A stretch of DNA of 64,000 bases from Treponema sp. (GTDB lineage Bacteria > Spirochaetota > Spirochaetia > Treponematales > Treponemataceae), in assembly GCA_016294035.1 (NCBI GenBank), contig JAEDCT010000001.1:154990-218989 (forward strand), in the 5' to 3' direction. The position numbers and the translations under genes are program-made. A model generated the notes under the pieces. The model was given only the letters and a program-made list of their open reading frames with translations. It did not search any database and was not told the DNA's origin. Shown piece by piece: positions 1-7,999 of this stretch; within the stretch, counting starts at the first letter, position 1, and every line of letters begins with the position of its first letter.

Positions 1-244
1 AGCCAGCAGTCTTATATGATTTTATGTCCTTTTTTAAGAATTGACTTTGAACTTCTGTTTCAATTTGTTCCCTGAGTTCAGGTCGGTCTGTTGTATAATT
101 CGAGAAATTTGCATAGACAGCAATAACTTTCTGCTTTAACTCGTGAATTTCAAATTTGTTTTTCTGAATAATTTTTGTCGATGAACAGCTACAGCATACA
201 AATGCTATCATTGCAGCTGCTAAACCAAATACAAATCGCCTCAT
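1..244 (-). CDS. Putative lipoprotein, truncated by window edge
   Basis: An open frame starts at ATG 244 on the minus strand and runs off the window's left edge, so the C-terminus is missing. The N-terminus is a short basic stretch (MRRF), a hydrophobic core and a Cys-rich lipobox-like end (VCCSCSST), which points to a lipoprotein signal peptide. About 81 residues are visible; the mature part is charged and shows no family I recognise. It lies directly downstream, in the reading direction, of an attC-like site and a conserved palindrome, so it is probably the gene of one integron-type cassette. Function unknown. Confidence 0.6.
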   Translation of the reverse strand, partial: MRRFVFGLAAAMIAFVCCSCSSTKIIQKNKFEIHELKQKVIAVYANFSNYTTDRPELREQIETEVQSQFLKKDIKSYKTAG

Positions 245-284
245 GATATTTTCCTTAACATAATATAAATTCATTTTTTCATCC

Positions 285-300
285 GTGCACCAGTGACGTG
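285..300. repeat. Cassette-leading palindrome, copy 1
   Basis: The block GTGCACCAGTGACGTG is an imperfect palindrome three bases from the end of an attC-like site. Close relatives stand at the same distance from attC-like ends at 6485-6500 and 9356-9371, and a looser one at 1136-1150. It lies between the recombination site and the first gene of the cassette. Confidence 0.55.
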
Positions 301-303
301 TGA

Positions 304-370
304 GCATAAAAATATTTTAAGTCGCAAACCGGCTTGACCTCGACATCCGCTTTGAAACTGCATGTTATGT
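304..370 (-). other. attC-like recombination site A
   Basis: The right end carries GTTATGT (364-370) and the left end GCATAAA (304-310), one base from GCATAAC; these are the inverted core boxes expected of an integron attC site. Inside, TATTTTAAG near the left pairs imperfectly with CTTTGAAACTGCAT near the right, giving the bulged hairpin typical of attC. It shares the string CATCCG-TTTGAAACTG with site B at 6504 (one base differs in the middle). It sits immediately after the mazF stop codon, as expected at the end of a cassette. Family assignment is inferred from structure. Confidence 0.6.
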
Positions 371-372
371 GA

Positions 373-711
373 TTATTCAATTAACAGTTTTATATTATCA
401 ACAACAGAGTCAAATTCCTCTTCTGCCGCTTTTTCTATAAAATCGCAGTTTCTTTGTCTATAATCAAGATTTTTTACCTGGTCACTCAAAATGCAACCGT
501 TGATAGAATGATTTTCTAAAACAATTTCAAAAGGATATCCCTTGATATGGCTTGTTATAGGGCAGAATAGAGCAAGTCCAATTTTCTGATTGTATTTTTT
601 CTGAGATATACAAATTGCAGGGCGTCGACCCTTTTGTTCATGTCCAGCATGTGGGTCAAAGTCAAGCCAAACCAAATCTCCTTTTTCAGGAATATAATTT
701 GAACTTACCAT
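373..711 (-). CDS. mazF: MazF/PemK-type toxin endoribonuclease
   Basis: The protein has 112 residues, the usual size for MazF, and opens with the family signature GDLVWLDFDPHAGHEQ followed by KGRRPAICIS. MazF toxins are ribosome-independent mRNA interferases that cut at short sequence motifs when freed from their antitoxin. The start overlaps the end of mazE by seven bases, so the two are translationally coupled, with antitoxin first. The stop codon abuts attC-like site A, which makes the pair a complete cassette. Toxin-antitoxin pairs are common in cassette arrays, where they are thought to stabilise the array. The frame is intact. Confidence 0.92.
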   Translation of the reverse strand: MVSSNYIPEKGDLVWLDFDPHAGHEQKGRRPAICISQKKYNQKIGLALFCPITSHIKGYPFEIVLENHSINGCILSDQVKNLDYRQRNCDFIEKAAEEEFDSVVDNIKLLIE

Positions 712-938
712 TCTTCATTACCTACTGAACTACCAGTTGAAATTTCTGAATGAAGGTTTTCTGAAGTGACCATAGCCAGCATGTCATCAAGAGTCTTTTT
801 CTGCGGAAGGATTACCATTTTTCCTTTTTCAGCGATTACTTCAATTTTGCTTCCGTTTTTTACATTGTTATCTTTTGCCCAAAGAGAAGGAATCCTAAAA
901 CCGAGGCTGTTGCCCCATTTCTGAACTACAGCTTGCAT
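705..938 (-). CDS. mazE: MazE-type antitoxin
   Basis: The 77-residue protein has an AbrB/SpoVT-like swapped-hairpin N-terminus (VVQKWGNSLGFRIP) that in MazE binds DNA, followed by an acidic, flexible C-terminus that in this family wraps and blocks MazF. The start at 938 is supported by GGAGG at 945-949 at proper spacing. It is the first gene of the mazEF pair and probably represses its own promoter together with MazF, since a perfect inverted repeat lies over the promoter just upstream. Confidence 0.9.
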   Translation of the reverse strand: MQAVVQKWGNSLGFRIPSLWAKDNNVKNGSKIEVIAEKGKMVILPQKKTLDDMLAMVTSENLHSEISTGSSVGNEEW

Positions 939-958
939 GATACACCTCCATCGTTTAC

Positions 959-988
959 AGTATATACATTGTATATCTTTACTGTCAA
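959..988 (-). promoter_or_regulatory. mazEF promoter with palindromic operator
   Basis: On the minus strand a perfect -35 TTGACA (988-983) is followed after 18 bases by -10 TATACT (964-959). The inverted repeat ATATAC-N3-GTATAT (962-976) covers the spacer and part of the -10. Type II antitoxins commonly bind such repeats to autoregulate, so this is the likely MazE or MazEF operator. Confidence 0.75.
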
Positions 989-1157
989 GTAAACTTTAAT
1001 TTTTTTTGCTCAAGTCATTGTAAAGGTCAAAAAGATAGCTTTTTCATCGGTGCTGTTATGCCGGCCTTTATTCTGGGGCAAAAGGGAGTACAGGCTTTTG
1101 AGAAAATTTATTTGAGGATTTTTCTTGTAACACAAGCGCCCCAAGTAACGGACGTCC
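989..1157. other. Noncoding stretch within the mazEF cassette
   Basis: This is the leader side of the mazEF cassette, between its promoter and the next attC-like site. A loose copy of the cassette-leading palindrome (GCGCCCCAAGTAACG, 1136-1150) is present. No convincing gene, RNA or terminator was seen in the rest. Confidence 0.4.
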
Positions 1158-1221
1158 GTATAACATAATCTTAAACAGTTTACGGCTTGTCCGCAAATCT
1201 GCTTTGAAGTGTATGCTATGT
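1158..1221 (-). other. attC-like recombination site C
   Basis: The left box GTATAAC (1158-1164) and right box GCTATGT (1215-1221) are inverted relatives. Internal arms CTTAAACAG and CTGCTTTGAAG pair with a bulged base, as in the L boxes of an attC. The centre ACGGCTTGTCCG folds as a short stem. The site separates the mazEF cassette from the FRG-domain gene. Confidence 0.6.
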
Positions 1222-1253
1222 GCAGTTTTATGCATAAGCGTACATTTTTTTTA

Positions 1254-2303
1254 TTAAATTCCTTTGCAGATTTCTTTTAATTTATGTTCCAGGTCTGGAA
1301 AGAGATGGCTTTCGTCAATTGAGCATTTTTTTAATTCGGATCTTAATTTATCTTTATTCTCTTTTGGTATTACAAACCTTTGTTCCAGATATCTGATTTT
1401 TGAGCTTCTATTTTTTTCTTCATTTAAGTCAAATAGAAAAAATGCCCCGCTTTGTACTCTGATTCTTTCGTTATCCATTTTTGAAATGACGCAAATTGTT
1501 TTACTTTTTTCATTTTTACTATCAGCATTTTCCATGTATGAAACAAATTGCCTAACGTTATCGCTGTAGTAATATGAAATTTCTTTTTTGGGAACTTTAA
1601 ATACCAGGACTTCTCCATCTACGTTGCTATTATTGGTTGCAAAGAATAATGCCACTAGTGGAGAAGATGTTATGTCCAATAGTCTTGTTGGTAGACCATA
1701 ATGCTGCATTTTTACAAGTTTTTCAAAAGTTGATTGAGAATCGTGAAAATCTTCTGGGCATCTTAATATTGCCTGCTGAAATAATTCTTTTTCATTTAAA
1801 ATCAACTTACTATCTCTATAAAGACTTGGTTGAAGTTTATAATCAACAGAAGAATGACCTCTGTAAAAATATAGATATTCATCTTTGGGTTTCAATAAAA
1901 TAGAACTTGCTTCAAGTCTCGAGATATAAATTCCTAGAGAAAGAATAGAGAATTGAGATATAGTGGTGATCAATAAATTTGTTCCATCCAGTTTTACCTC
2001 AAAGAATTCTATTCCACATTCATGCAGTATTTTAAAACTCTTTTTATAATTAATTTTTTTATTCACAAAAGCATAACATTCAAAAATACAGCCAGAACTG
2101 TTAAGGACAAAAAAATCAAACACTTCAAGATCATTAAAATCCAAAATTTGATTTTTACTAACTTTTTTCTTTAGCTCATCAATTCCAAAACAAATACGGC
2201 TTGGAATGAATCCTTTCTTTGCAAGTATTGTCTTCAATTTTTCAGCCATATTTATTTTTGTTCTTTTTGATAAAGGAATTTTTTCTCTATGATTTAAAGC
2301 CAT
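1254..2303 (-). CDS. FRG-domain protein
   Basis: The 349-residue cytoplasmic protein carries an FRG domain in its middle: YFYRGHSSVDYKLQPSLYR, then MQHYGLPTRLLDITSSP with VALFFA, and later VQSGAFFLF. FRG domains are named for a conserved Phe-Arg-Gly motif; their biochemical role is not settled and they occur often in accessory and mobile regions. The N-terminal 130 residues match nothing I recognise. The ATG at 2303 follows an AAAGGG stretch. It is the last gene of a tight three-gene operon with two lipoproteins (gap 12 bases) and ends about 30 bases before attC-like site C. A role with the surface lipoproteins is only suggested by position. Confidence 0.7.
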   Translation of the reverse strand: MALNHREKIPLSKRTKINMAEKLKTILAKKGFIPSRICFGIDELKKKVSKNQILDFNDLEVFDFFVLNSSGCIFECYAFVNKKINYKKSFKILHECGIEFFEVKLDGTNLLITTISQFSILSLGIYISRLEASSILLKPKDEYLYFYRGHSSVDYKLQPSLYRDSKLILNEKELFQQAILRCPEDFHDSQSTFEKLVKMQHYGLPTRLLDITSSPLVALFFATNNSNVDGEVLVFKVPKKEISYYYSDNVRQFVSYMENADSKNEKSKTICVISKMDNERIRVQSGAFFLFDLNEEKNRSSKIRYLEQRFVIPKENKDKLRSELKKCSIDESHLFPDLEHKLKEICKGI

Positions 2304-2315
2304 GTTTTTTTCCCT

Positions 2316-4190
2316 TTAATTGATTTCCTTTGCACCCCATGGACTACCTGATGCGGAACCATGATAATAGATATGGGGAATGTCTTTGAATGCAAAATCT
2401 CCAATTGAAGTTACACCATCCGGAATGACTAGAGATGTCAAAGAACTGCAGTCACTGAATGCATATCTTCCAATTGAAGTGACGCCATCAGGAATATCTA
2501 TCGATGTCAATAACTTGCAATCACTGAATGTAACACTTCCAATTGAAGTAACACCATCCGGAATATTTACCGATGTCAGTGAACTGCAGCCGCAGAATGC
2601 AGAATCTATTGATGTGACGCTATCAGGAATATTTACCGATGTTAGTGAACTGCAGCCGCAGAATGCACCGGATATTGTTGTGACGCTATCCGGAATATTT
2701 ACCGATGTCAGTGAACTGCAGCCGTAGAATGCACCGGATATTGTTGTGACGCCATCCGGAATGTTTACCGATGTCAGTGAACTGCAGTCGTGGAATGCAG
2801 AATCTCCAATCGAAGTGACGCCATCCGGAATGTTTACCGATATCAATGAACTGCAGCCTCGGAATGCAAAATTTCCAATCGAAGTGACGCCATCCGGAAT
2901 GTTTACCGATATCAATGAACTGCAGCCTCGGAATGCAGATTTTCCAATTGAAGTGACGCCATCGGGAATATTTACTGATGTCAGTGAACTGCAGCCGTCG
3001 AATGCGCTAGATCCAATCGATGTTACACTGGATGGAAGTAGAACAGAGTTTAAGCATATACAACTATTAAAACTTGGAGTTTTTGTAAAATCACATTCTG
3101 ATAGATCCAGTGCAATTTTATATCCTCCAATATTTTCCATTATTGAATAATCTGTTGATTTTTTAATCTTAACTTTTAATAATTTATCAGATGGAATATT
3201 ATATTTTTGTATTACAGATTTGATTCCATTCCATGGTACATATAAAACTGAGTCGCAAACAAAAGTTTTGTCCGCTTTTGTTCCTTTTTCTATTTTGTCT
3301 ACATAACCTTTATCTTCATTGTTTTTTTCATACCATCCATGAAACTGAAATTCTTCTGGAAAATCGGCTTGTGTTGGTAAATCAATCTGCATATATTCAT
3401 TGAAGTTCAATGGAGCAACAAATCCTTCCTTGAACTGTGCAAAATCCATTTCATAATTTATTGTATAAAAATGATTGATCTGATTTACTTCTAGATTTCC
3501 TGTACTTTCATAACCGGCAGAAACTCTTATAATACTGCTATAGGTATTAACTGGTAAAGAATCATCTGCATTCTGATAAAAGAAGAATCTTAAGATAAAC
3601 ACACCATTTAAAACATCCTGTTTCAAATAACTGACATTTGATCTACTTGAATTTGTTATAACTAGTTCCTCTTCTTCAAAACTTTCAACTGGTTGATTGT
3701 TCAATGTAAAAAGACCAGCTGTAATTTTTTCTGCAGAATTTATTGGGATGGAAAGATCAACTTTGATTTTACCGGTACCATAGACTTCACTCATATCGAA
3801 AGAAAGAGTATTAACTCCATTAATTATCTGCTTATTTATGGTAGATGAAAGTACATTGAATTCACCATTTTTTGCATAAAGACTGAACTGCCAGTTTCCT
3901 GTAGTTATTTCGATAAGGTTATTTGACGAAGACTGCATCTGGCTATAGCTATCCCATGACCCAATTGTTTTTTCTTCATTTCCATTCAATCTTCCTTTTA
4001 AAACGAATTTTAAGTTTTCAAAAGGTTTATAAGAAGGCATTATGGTTCTATACGCTGAGTCGGTAGATAGACTGATATATGCTTTTCCATTGGATTCTGG
4101 AGTTTTATCTTCGATGATGTTTGTACAGCTAGAAAACAAGAATGTGAACAAAATTATTAAAATGGATCCATAGTTTTTTAGTTTATTCAT
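2316..4190 (-). CDS. BspA-type leucine-rich repeat lipoprotein
   Basis: The 624-residue protein begins with a lipoprotein signal peptide ending LFSSC. A middle section resembles an InlB-type B-repeat (FHGWYEKN, then GTKADKTF). The last 250 residues are about ten LRR_5 repeats of 22-23 residues with the core SLTSVNIPDGVTSIG-AF-GC. BspA-like LRR proteins of Treponema and Tannerella are surface proteins that bind host matrix or other bacteria. The gene lies between an Ig-like lipoprotein and the FRG gene with gaps of 12-13 bases, so it is probably co-transcribed. The near-identical DNA repeats make copy-number change by recombination likely. The ligand is unknown. Confidence 0.85.
   Translation of the reverse strand: MNKLKNYGSILIILFTFLFSSCTNIIEDKTPESNGKAYISLSTDSAYRTIMPSYKPFENLKFVLKGRLNGNEEKTIGSWDSYSQMQSSSNNLIEITTGNWQFSLYAKNGEFNVLSSTINKQIINGVNTLSFDMSEVYGTGKIKVDLSIPINSAEKITAGLFTLNNQPVESFEEEELVITNSSRSNVSYLKQDVLNGVFILRFFFYQNADDSLPVNTYSSIIRVSAGYESTGNLEVNQINHFYTINYEMDFAQFKEGFVAPLNFNEYMQIDLPTQADFPEEFQFHGWYEKNNEDKGYVDKIEKGTKADKTFVCDSVLYVPWNGIKSVIQKYNIPSDKLLKVKIKKSTDYSIMENIGGYKIALDLSECDFTKTPSFNSCICLNSVLLPSSVTSIGSSAFDGCSSLTSVNIPDGVTSIGKSAFRGCSSLISVNIPDGVTSIGNFAFRGCSSLISVNIPDGVTSIGDSAFHDCSSLTSVNIPDGVTTISGAFYGCSSLTSVNIPDSVTTISGAFCGCSSLTSVNIPDSVTSIDSAFCGCSSLTSVNIPDGVTSIGSVTFSDCKLLTSIDIPDGVTSIGRYAFSDCSSLTSLVIPDGVTSIGDFAFKDIPHIYYHGSASGSPWGAKEIN
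2380..3020 (-). repeat. Tandem 66-69 bp repeats encoding LRR units
   Basis: About nine tandem copies of a 69-bp unit, with three shortened to 66 bp around 2610-2780, encode the LRR array of the BspA-like gene. Units share long identical stretches such as GTGACGCCATCCGGAAT, so the array is prone to slippage or recombination. Confidence 0.85.
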
Positions 4191-4203
4191 AAAAAAATCT
4201 CCT

Positions 4204-5040
4204 TTAATCTTTTACAGTAAATTCATATGAGGCAGAAAAAACTTCACCTTTTTCATTTCTTACTACGGCCATAACAATATGGTGTCCAGGTCGTAAATCA
4301 GGATTGACAGTAAGTGGTGAGTAGGTTTGTGAATGAACAGATTCCATTTTTTCATCTAAAAACCATGTGTAGGTGACATATCCACCTGAAGCTGTAAAAG
4401 TTACATTTGAATAATTAAGAAAATTATCATCAGATTGACTATAAACAGGTGATGTTGCTGAAATAACTGATTTTGTAACATGCACGGTAAATTCGTCATT
4501 AAATCCAGCGTATGAAACGGTGATTGTTTTGTCACCGGCTGAATCGAAATTGCTTCTGTTTGATGGACTGGTTGAATAGTCTGAAATTTCTACAGAATTT
4601 CCATCATTACAATTTTTTAGAACGATCAATCCCGTTAAATCCAATGGTTCACTTATATGATAATTTTTCTTTATATTTTCTGTATCTATTGAAATTCCTG
4701 TGACGGATACAGGTTCAACATTTATTTTAAAACTTTCAGTGAAATCTGCATAAGAAACTGCGACATCAATTTCCCCTGTTGAATCAAAACTACTATTATT
4801 TTCTGGAATCGTTGTATAATCTGTAACAATTCTTGAAGAATTATCATTAAAAAATGCAGTGACTTTTAAATTATTTAAATCTAATCTTTCACTCTGAAAA
4901 TAACTGTTTTTGACACCATTCGTATCAATTACTATTTTTGTAATAACTGGTGGTGGACTATCAGACGATGCTTCGGATGAACAACTTAATGCATTAAAAA
5001 GTATAAGACAACAAAGAAATCCAATAAGACTATTTTTCAT
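4204..5040 (-). CDS. Lipoprotein with bacterial Ig-like repeats
   Basis: The 278-residue protein has a lipoprotein signal peptide (FNALSC lipobox) followed by a Ser/Pro-rich linker. Two repeats of about 80 residues follow, each with an ITKIVIDT or VTGISIDT start, a DLNNLKV or DLTGLIV middle and an SYADF or SYAGF end. This pattern is that of Big_3-like Ig folds found in surface proteins. A third C-terminal domain (YTWFLDEKMESVHS, RPGHHIVMAVV) looks PKD- or Ig-like. It is the first gene of the operon with the LRR lipoprotein and the FRG gene. Probably cell-surface; ligand unknown. Confidence 0.75.
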   Translation of the reverse strand: MKNSLIGFLCCLILFNALSCSSEASSDSPPPVITKIVIDTNGVKNSYFQSERLDLNNLKVTAFFNDNSSRIVTDYTTIPENNSSFDSTGEIDVAVSYADFTESFKINVEPVSVTGISIDTENIKKNYHISEPLDLTGLIVLKNCNDGNSVEISDYSTSPSNRSNFDSAGDKTITVSYAGFNDEFTVHVTKSVISATSPVYSQSDDNFLNYSNVTFTASGGYVTYTWFLDEKMESVHSQTYSPLTVNPDLRPGHHIVMAVVRNEKGEVFSASYEFTVKD

Positions 5041-5203
5041 AATATTGTATTCTCCCTTGTAGATTAAGAATTTGTTTTAATGTAAAATTGACTGTATTAA
5101 ATTTATGAAAACAGTTTTATTCACATTCTAATACAGTATAATAAACTTTATTCAGTATATCAATAAGATAAAATAAATAATAATTAACTGTTATTTTTTA
5201 ACC

Positions 5204-5221
5204 AAATTATTGAAATAATTT
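5204..5221. promoter_or_regulatory. Palindrome, likely operator of the XRE regulator
   Basis: AAATTATT-GA-AATAATTT is a perfect inverted repeat with 8-bp arms that ends four bases before the XRE gene's ATG, inside the divergent intergenic region shared with the lipoprotein operon. Proteins with XRE-type helix-turn-helix domains often bind such repeats. The placement suits autorepression and possibly control of the divergent operon. Confidence 0.5.
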
Positions 5222-5225
5222 GATC

Positions 5226-5558
5226 ATGCGACTTCAAGAAATTTTTATTGAAAATTTAAAAAATTTTAGAAAGCAAAAAGGTATGACTCAAATGGATTTA
5301 ACGATAGCCATTGATAAAAGTTATAACTATATCAATGGAATTGAACAAGGAAAATCATTTCCACAAATTGATGTAATTGAAAAAATATCTGAAGTTCTAC
5401 AAATCAATCCCGCAGAATTATTTGATGAAAATTCAATCGCAAAAAATATCATAAGAAATAATAAAGAATTTTTAGCAGAAGAAATTGCAAAAAGAATACA
5501 GAAAAGTATTTGTAAAAATGTGGAAAAAGATTTAAAGCGTATATTAAAAAGTTATTAA
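5226..5558 (+). CDS. XRE-family transcriptional regulator
   Basis: About 110 residues. The N-terminal 65 residues form a Cro/C1-type helix-turn-helix (NLKNFRKQKGMTQMDLTIAI, then YINGIEQGKSFPQIDVIEKI), with a Lys-rich C-terminal helix. I take ATG 5226 as start; an in-frame TTG at 5220 falls inside the upstream palindrome and neither has a clear Shine-Dalgarno site. The gene is divergent from the lipoprotein-LRR-FRG operon, separated by about 185 AT-rich bases, and is a likely local regulator of it. Confidence 0.8.
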   Translation: MRLQEIFIENLKNFRKQKGMTQMDLTIAIDKSYNYINGIEQGKSFPQIDVIEKISEVLQINPAELFDENSIAKNIIRNNKEFLAEEIAKRIQKSICKNVEKDLKRILKSY

Positions 5559-5671
5559 TATTCTACACAGAATGATCATTTAAAATTCTGAATCGCTTTT
5601 CATTTTGAAATATTATGGTTTTAAAAATGTATTAGCATTTACAATTCCAAATCTACAATTTCCGATTTGTA

Positions 5672-6475
5672 TTACTCGCCATCATGAAAATCAAGATAAA
5701 GTTGACCATCAGGGATATTTATTATATATATCCAGCCATTTTCATCTGTTTTTGTGTGGATTTCAAACTCTTCATCTTCATGAATTACATATATTACGCA
5801 CTTTCGGTTTGAAATTGGTTTTCCAGTTAAGTTATTCTTGAACTGAGTTTTTACCCAGTTAGTTCCGTCCAGAGTGATGTTCTTTGCGATGAGAGGTGAA
5901 TGAAGTATTTCATCCGAATCGATTTTCTTAGGACGACGTGCTGAATCACGTTCCGCTTTTTCTGGTTTTGTAAGTATGTTTATATAACTAATATTTTCTT
6001 CAGAATATATAAAAGAAATCAGAAAATCCTGAGATTCATAGAATATTGCATATCCATTGTCCGTCCACCCATTAGGAAAGTCCTCAAGGACAACGTTTTT
6101 CGGCTTTCCTACGTATTTTCCAAGAAACAAATCATCTGTCGGACTGAATATTTCCACAGTATCGATTGTCCACGAACGATTTTTTACATATTTTATCCTG
6201 TAGATAAATTCCTCCGCTCCGCACGTAATGGTACAGGCTTCTCTCCAGCCGTGTTTTTTGTCAAATGCATCCGTATCCTTTGGACCGTGCACTTCGTATT
6301 CAGGTTCTTTGCCGAAATAGTCACTGTAAGATGACAGGATTCCTTGATGTGCATAATCAAAAATCGTTTTTTCTGCGACAGAACTTTTAAAACCTCTGTT
6401 CGTTGCACATGAAGCAAAGATACTTATCAGCATAAGTGCCGAAAGTATGTTAATTGTGATTTTGTTTGTTTTCAC
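5672..6475 (-). CDS. Putative lipoprotein of unknown function
   Basis: I place the start at GTG 6475, giving about 267 residues, because GGAGG stands six bases upstream and the protein then begins KTNKITINILSALMLISIF with an FASC lipobox-like cysteine. A longer frame from ATG 6505 would run through the attC-like site end. The C-terminal 60 residues (TGKPISNRKCVIYVI, TKTDENGWIYIINIPDG) resemble a carboxypeptidase-regulatory-like beta fold. The gene begins about 30 bases inside a cassette boundary marked by the inverted box ACATAAC at 6504. Function unknown. Confidence 0.6.
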   Translation of the reverse strand: MKTNKITINILSALMLISIFASCATNRGFKSSVAEKTIFDYAHQGILSSYSDYFGKEPEYEVHGPKDTDAFDKKHGWREACTITCGAEEFIYRIKYVKNRSWTIDTVEIFSPTDDLFLGKYVGKPKNVVLEDFPNGWTDNGYAIFYESQDFLISFIYSEENISYINILTKPEKAERDSARRPKKIDSDEILHSPLIAKNITLDGTNWVKTQFKNNLTGKPISNRKCVIYVIHEDEEFEIHTKTDENGWIYIINIPDGQLYLDFHDGE

Positions 6476-6484
6476 TATTCCTCC

Positions 6485-6500
6485 GTGCCCCAATGGTGCA
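6485..6500. repeat. Cassette-leading palindrome, copy 2
   Basis: GTGCCCCAATGGTGCA is an imperfect palindrome three bases from the attC-like end at 6504. It matches the copies at 285-300 and 9356-9371 and contains part of the lipoprotein gene's leader. Confidence 0.55.
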
Positions 6501-6503
6501 TCC

Positions 6504-6559
6504 ACATAACTAGCGTTTTAAACGATGGCGGGGTCGACCCGACATCCGATTTGAAACTG
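6504..6559 (-). other. attC-like site B, interrupted by an insertion sequence
   Basis: The site begins with ACATAAC (6504-6510) and continues with GTTTTAAACG, a perfect central palindrome GGGTCGACCC (6531-6540) and ACATCCGATTTGAAACTG. This aligns with site A, whose right end continues GCATGTTATGT; here that half is replaced by the left end of the IS110-type element. ACATAAC would pair exactly with the GTTATGT of site A, which supports the attC reading. Confidence 0.6.
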
Positions 6560-6650
6560 TTGAAAATCATTAAGGTCCCAGGCTTATCATGCTAAGATAG
6601 ATAAGTCCATCAGGGCACAATATCCTAATTTATTCGACAGGGGAACCTTA

Positions 6651-7700
6651 ATGAGATTCTATAAGAACCAGCATCAATTTTACATCGGCATCGACCTGCA
6701 TGCAAGGACTATGTATGTCTGTGTCATCAACAATCTTGGTGAAACCGTATTCCACAAGAACATGGCCTGTTCCACAGAAAATCTGGAACTCGTAACAAAC
6801 ACATTCGGGAAAGATATTGTAATCGGCGTTGAGTGCATTTTTACCTGGTACTGGATTGCAGACTTCTGTGCCGAAAACGGTATCGACTTTGCCCTGGGGC
6901 ATGCACTGTACATGAAAGCAATTCATGGCGGAAAAACAAAGTCTGATAAGATTGACTCGGAGAAGATTGCAAACATGCTTCGTGGCGGAATGTTTCCCAT
7001 TGCATACGCATATCCAAAGGCAAAGCGTGCAGTACGCGACCTTCTCAGAAGACGGCTTTTCTTTGTACGCCAGCGGGCTGAACTTTCAGTGCATCTTCAG
7101 AACACAAACCATCAGTACAACATAAACGAACCTCTGACATCGTCCAGAATGAGAAGTGAAACCTATAGGAATACGATACCTGAAAAATTCAGTGACCCTG
7201 CCACACTCAAAATGGTGAACGCGGATCTTTTCATGTTTCAGGCTTATCATGACATCATTACCAAGCTGGAGTTTCAGATTGAGGACATGATGGAAATTCA
7301 GGATCCTTACTCTTTCAGTCTGCTGCGTTCGATTCCAGGTCTTGGCTTCATTCTTCCGCTTACGATTCTTTATGAAATAGACAGCATATCCCGTTTTCCC
7401 GACGTCGGAAAATTCATTTCTTACTGCCGCCTTGTAAAATGTGCGCATGAATCAGCTGGCAAAAAAGAGAAAGGCGGACACAACAAGATTGGCAACGTCC
7501 ACCTCAAATGGGCTTTTTCAGAAGGCGCAGTTCTATTTCTTCGTAACAATGAACGCGGACAGAAATGGCATGAGCAGCTTGTATCAAGATACGGAAAGGC
7601 AAAGGCTATGAGCCTTATCGCACAGAAGCTTGCAAGGACTGTGTTCTACATGCTCAAGCGGAAGGAACCTTTTGATCCTGACAAATTCTACGGTGAATGA
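6651..7700 (+). CDS. IS110-family transposase (DEDD recombinase)
   Basis: The 349-residue protein has the N-terminal RuvC-like DEDD domain of IS110 enzymes: D15 in YIGIDLHART, E61 in IGVECIFTWYW, and D99 and D102 in KTKSDKIDSEKIA. The C-terminal half carries the Transposase_20 fold (LRSIPGLGFILPLTILYEI, then SYCRLVKCAHESAGKKEKGG) with the candidate catalytic Ser in HESAGK. These recombinases make a serine-linked intermediate and are guided by a bridge RNA encoded in the element. AGGGG stands eight bases before the ATG. The frame is intact and full length, so the element could be active. Confidence 0.93.
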   Translation: MRFYKNQHQFYIGIDLHARTMYVCVINNLGETVFHKNMACSTENLELVTNTFGKDIVIGVECIFTWYWIADFCAENGIDFALGHALYMKAIHGGKTKSDKIDSEKIANMLRGGMFPIAYAYPKAKRAVRDLLRRRLFFVRQRAELSVHLQNTNHQYNINEPLTSSRMRSETYRNTIPEKFSDPATLKMVNADLFMFQAYHDIITKLEFQIEDMMEIQDPYSFSLLRSIPGLGFILPLTILYEIDSISRFPDVGKFISYCRLVKCAHESAGKKEKGGHNKIGNVHLKWAFSEGAVLFLRNNERGQKWHEQLVSRYGKAKAMSLIAQKLARTVFYMLKRKEPFDPDKFYGE

Positions 7701-7705
7701 CAGGA

Positions 7706-7999
7706 CGGAACGGTGAGCACCTCGCATAACTGAAGCATTAAACGGTGAGTCTTATGAAAAATGTGGATTATATGCTGCCAGACAGCCTTACACATTCTGA
7801 CTATATGCCGTGACTTCCCTAAACCGTGAATAGACACCGTTCCGGTCCTTACTTCGCAGCTTAGCTGCTCGGAGAGTCACTAAAAACAGTCCACTGGACT
7901 GTTTTTGCCACTATGTGGCCGCTCCCTATATATTCTGTTTTGATTTGAAATAACAGGCTGACTGTCCTGGCTTTGACCTGCATATATAACTGTTGGAGC
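7706..7999 (+). ncRNA. Candidate bridge RNA of the insertion sequence
   Basis: The region is densely paired. CGGAACGGTG (7706-7715) pairs perfectly with CACCGTTCCG (7835-7844), closing a first domain. Then come GCAGCTTAGCTGC, an 11-bp perfect hairpin (7882-7892 with 7896-7906) and GCCAC-TAT-GTGGC (7907-7919). A last domain is closed by GCTCC plus TATATAT (7921-7933) against ATATATA plus GGAGC (7982-7999). Its loop holds GATTTGAAA (7942-7950), identical to the genomic target flank at 6548-6556. In IS1111-type elements the bridge RNA maps to this position. RNA ends are inferred; no promoter was assigned. Confidence 0.6.

Noticed and set aside
2380..3150. Long plus-strand open frames opposite the LRR gene
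   Set aside because: They are antisense shadows of the in-frame tandem repeats; they have no start signals and the minus-strand frame has a signal peptide and LRR domain.
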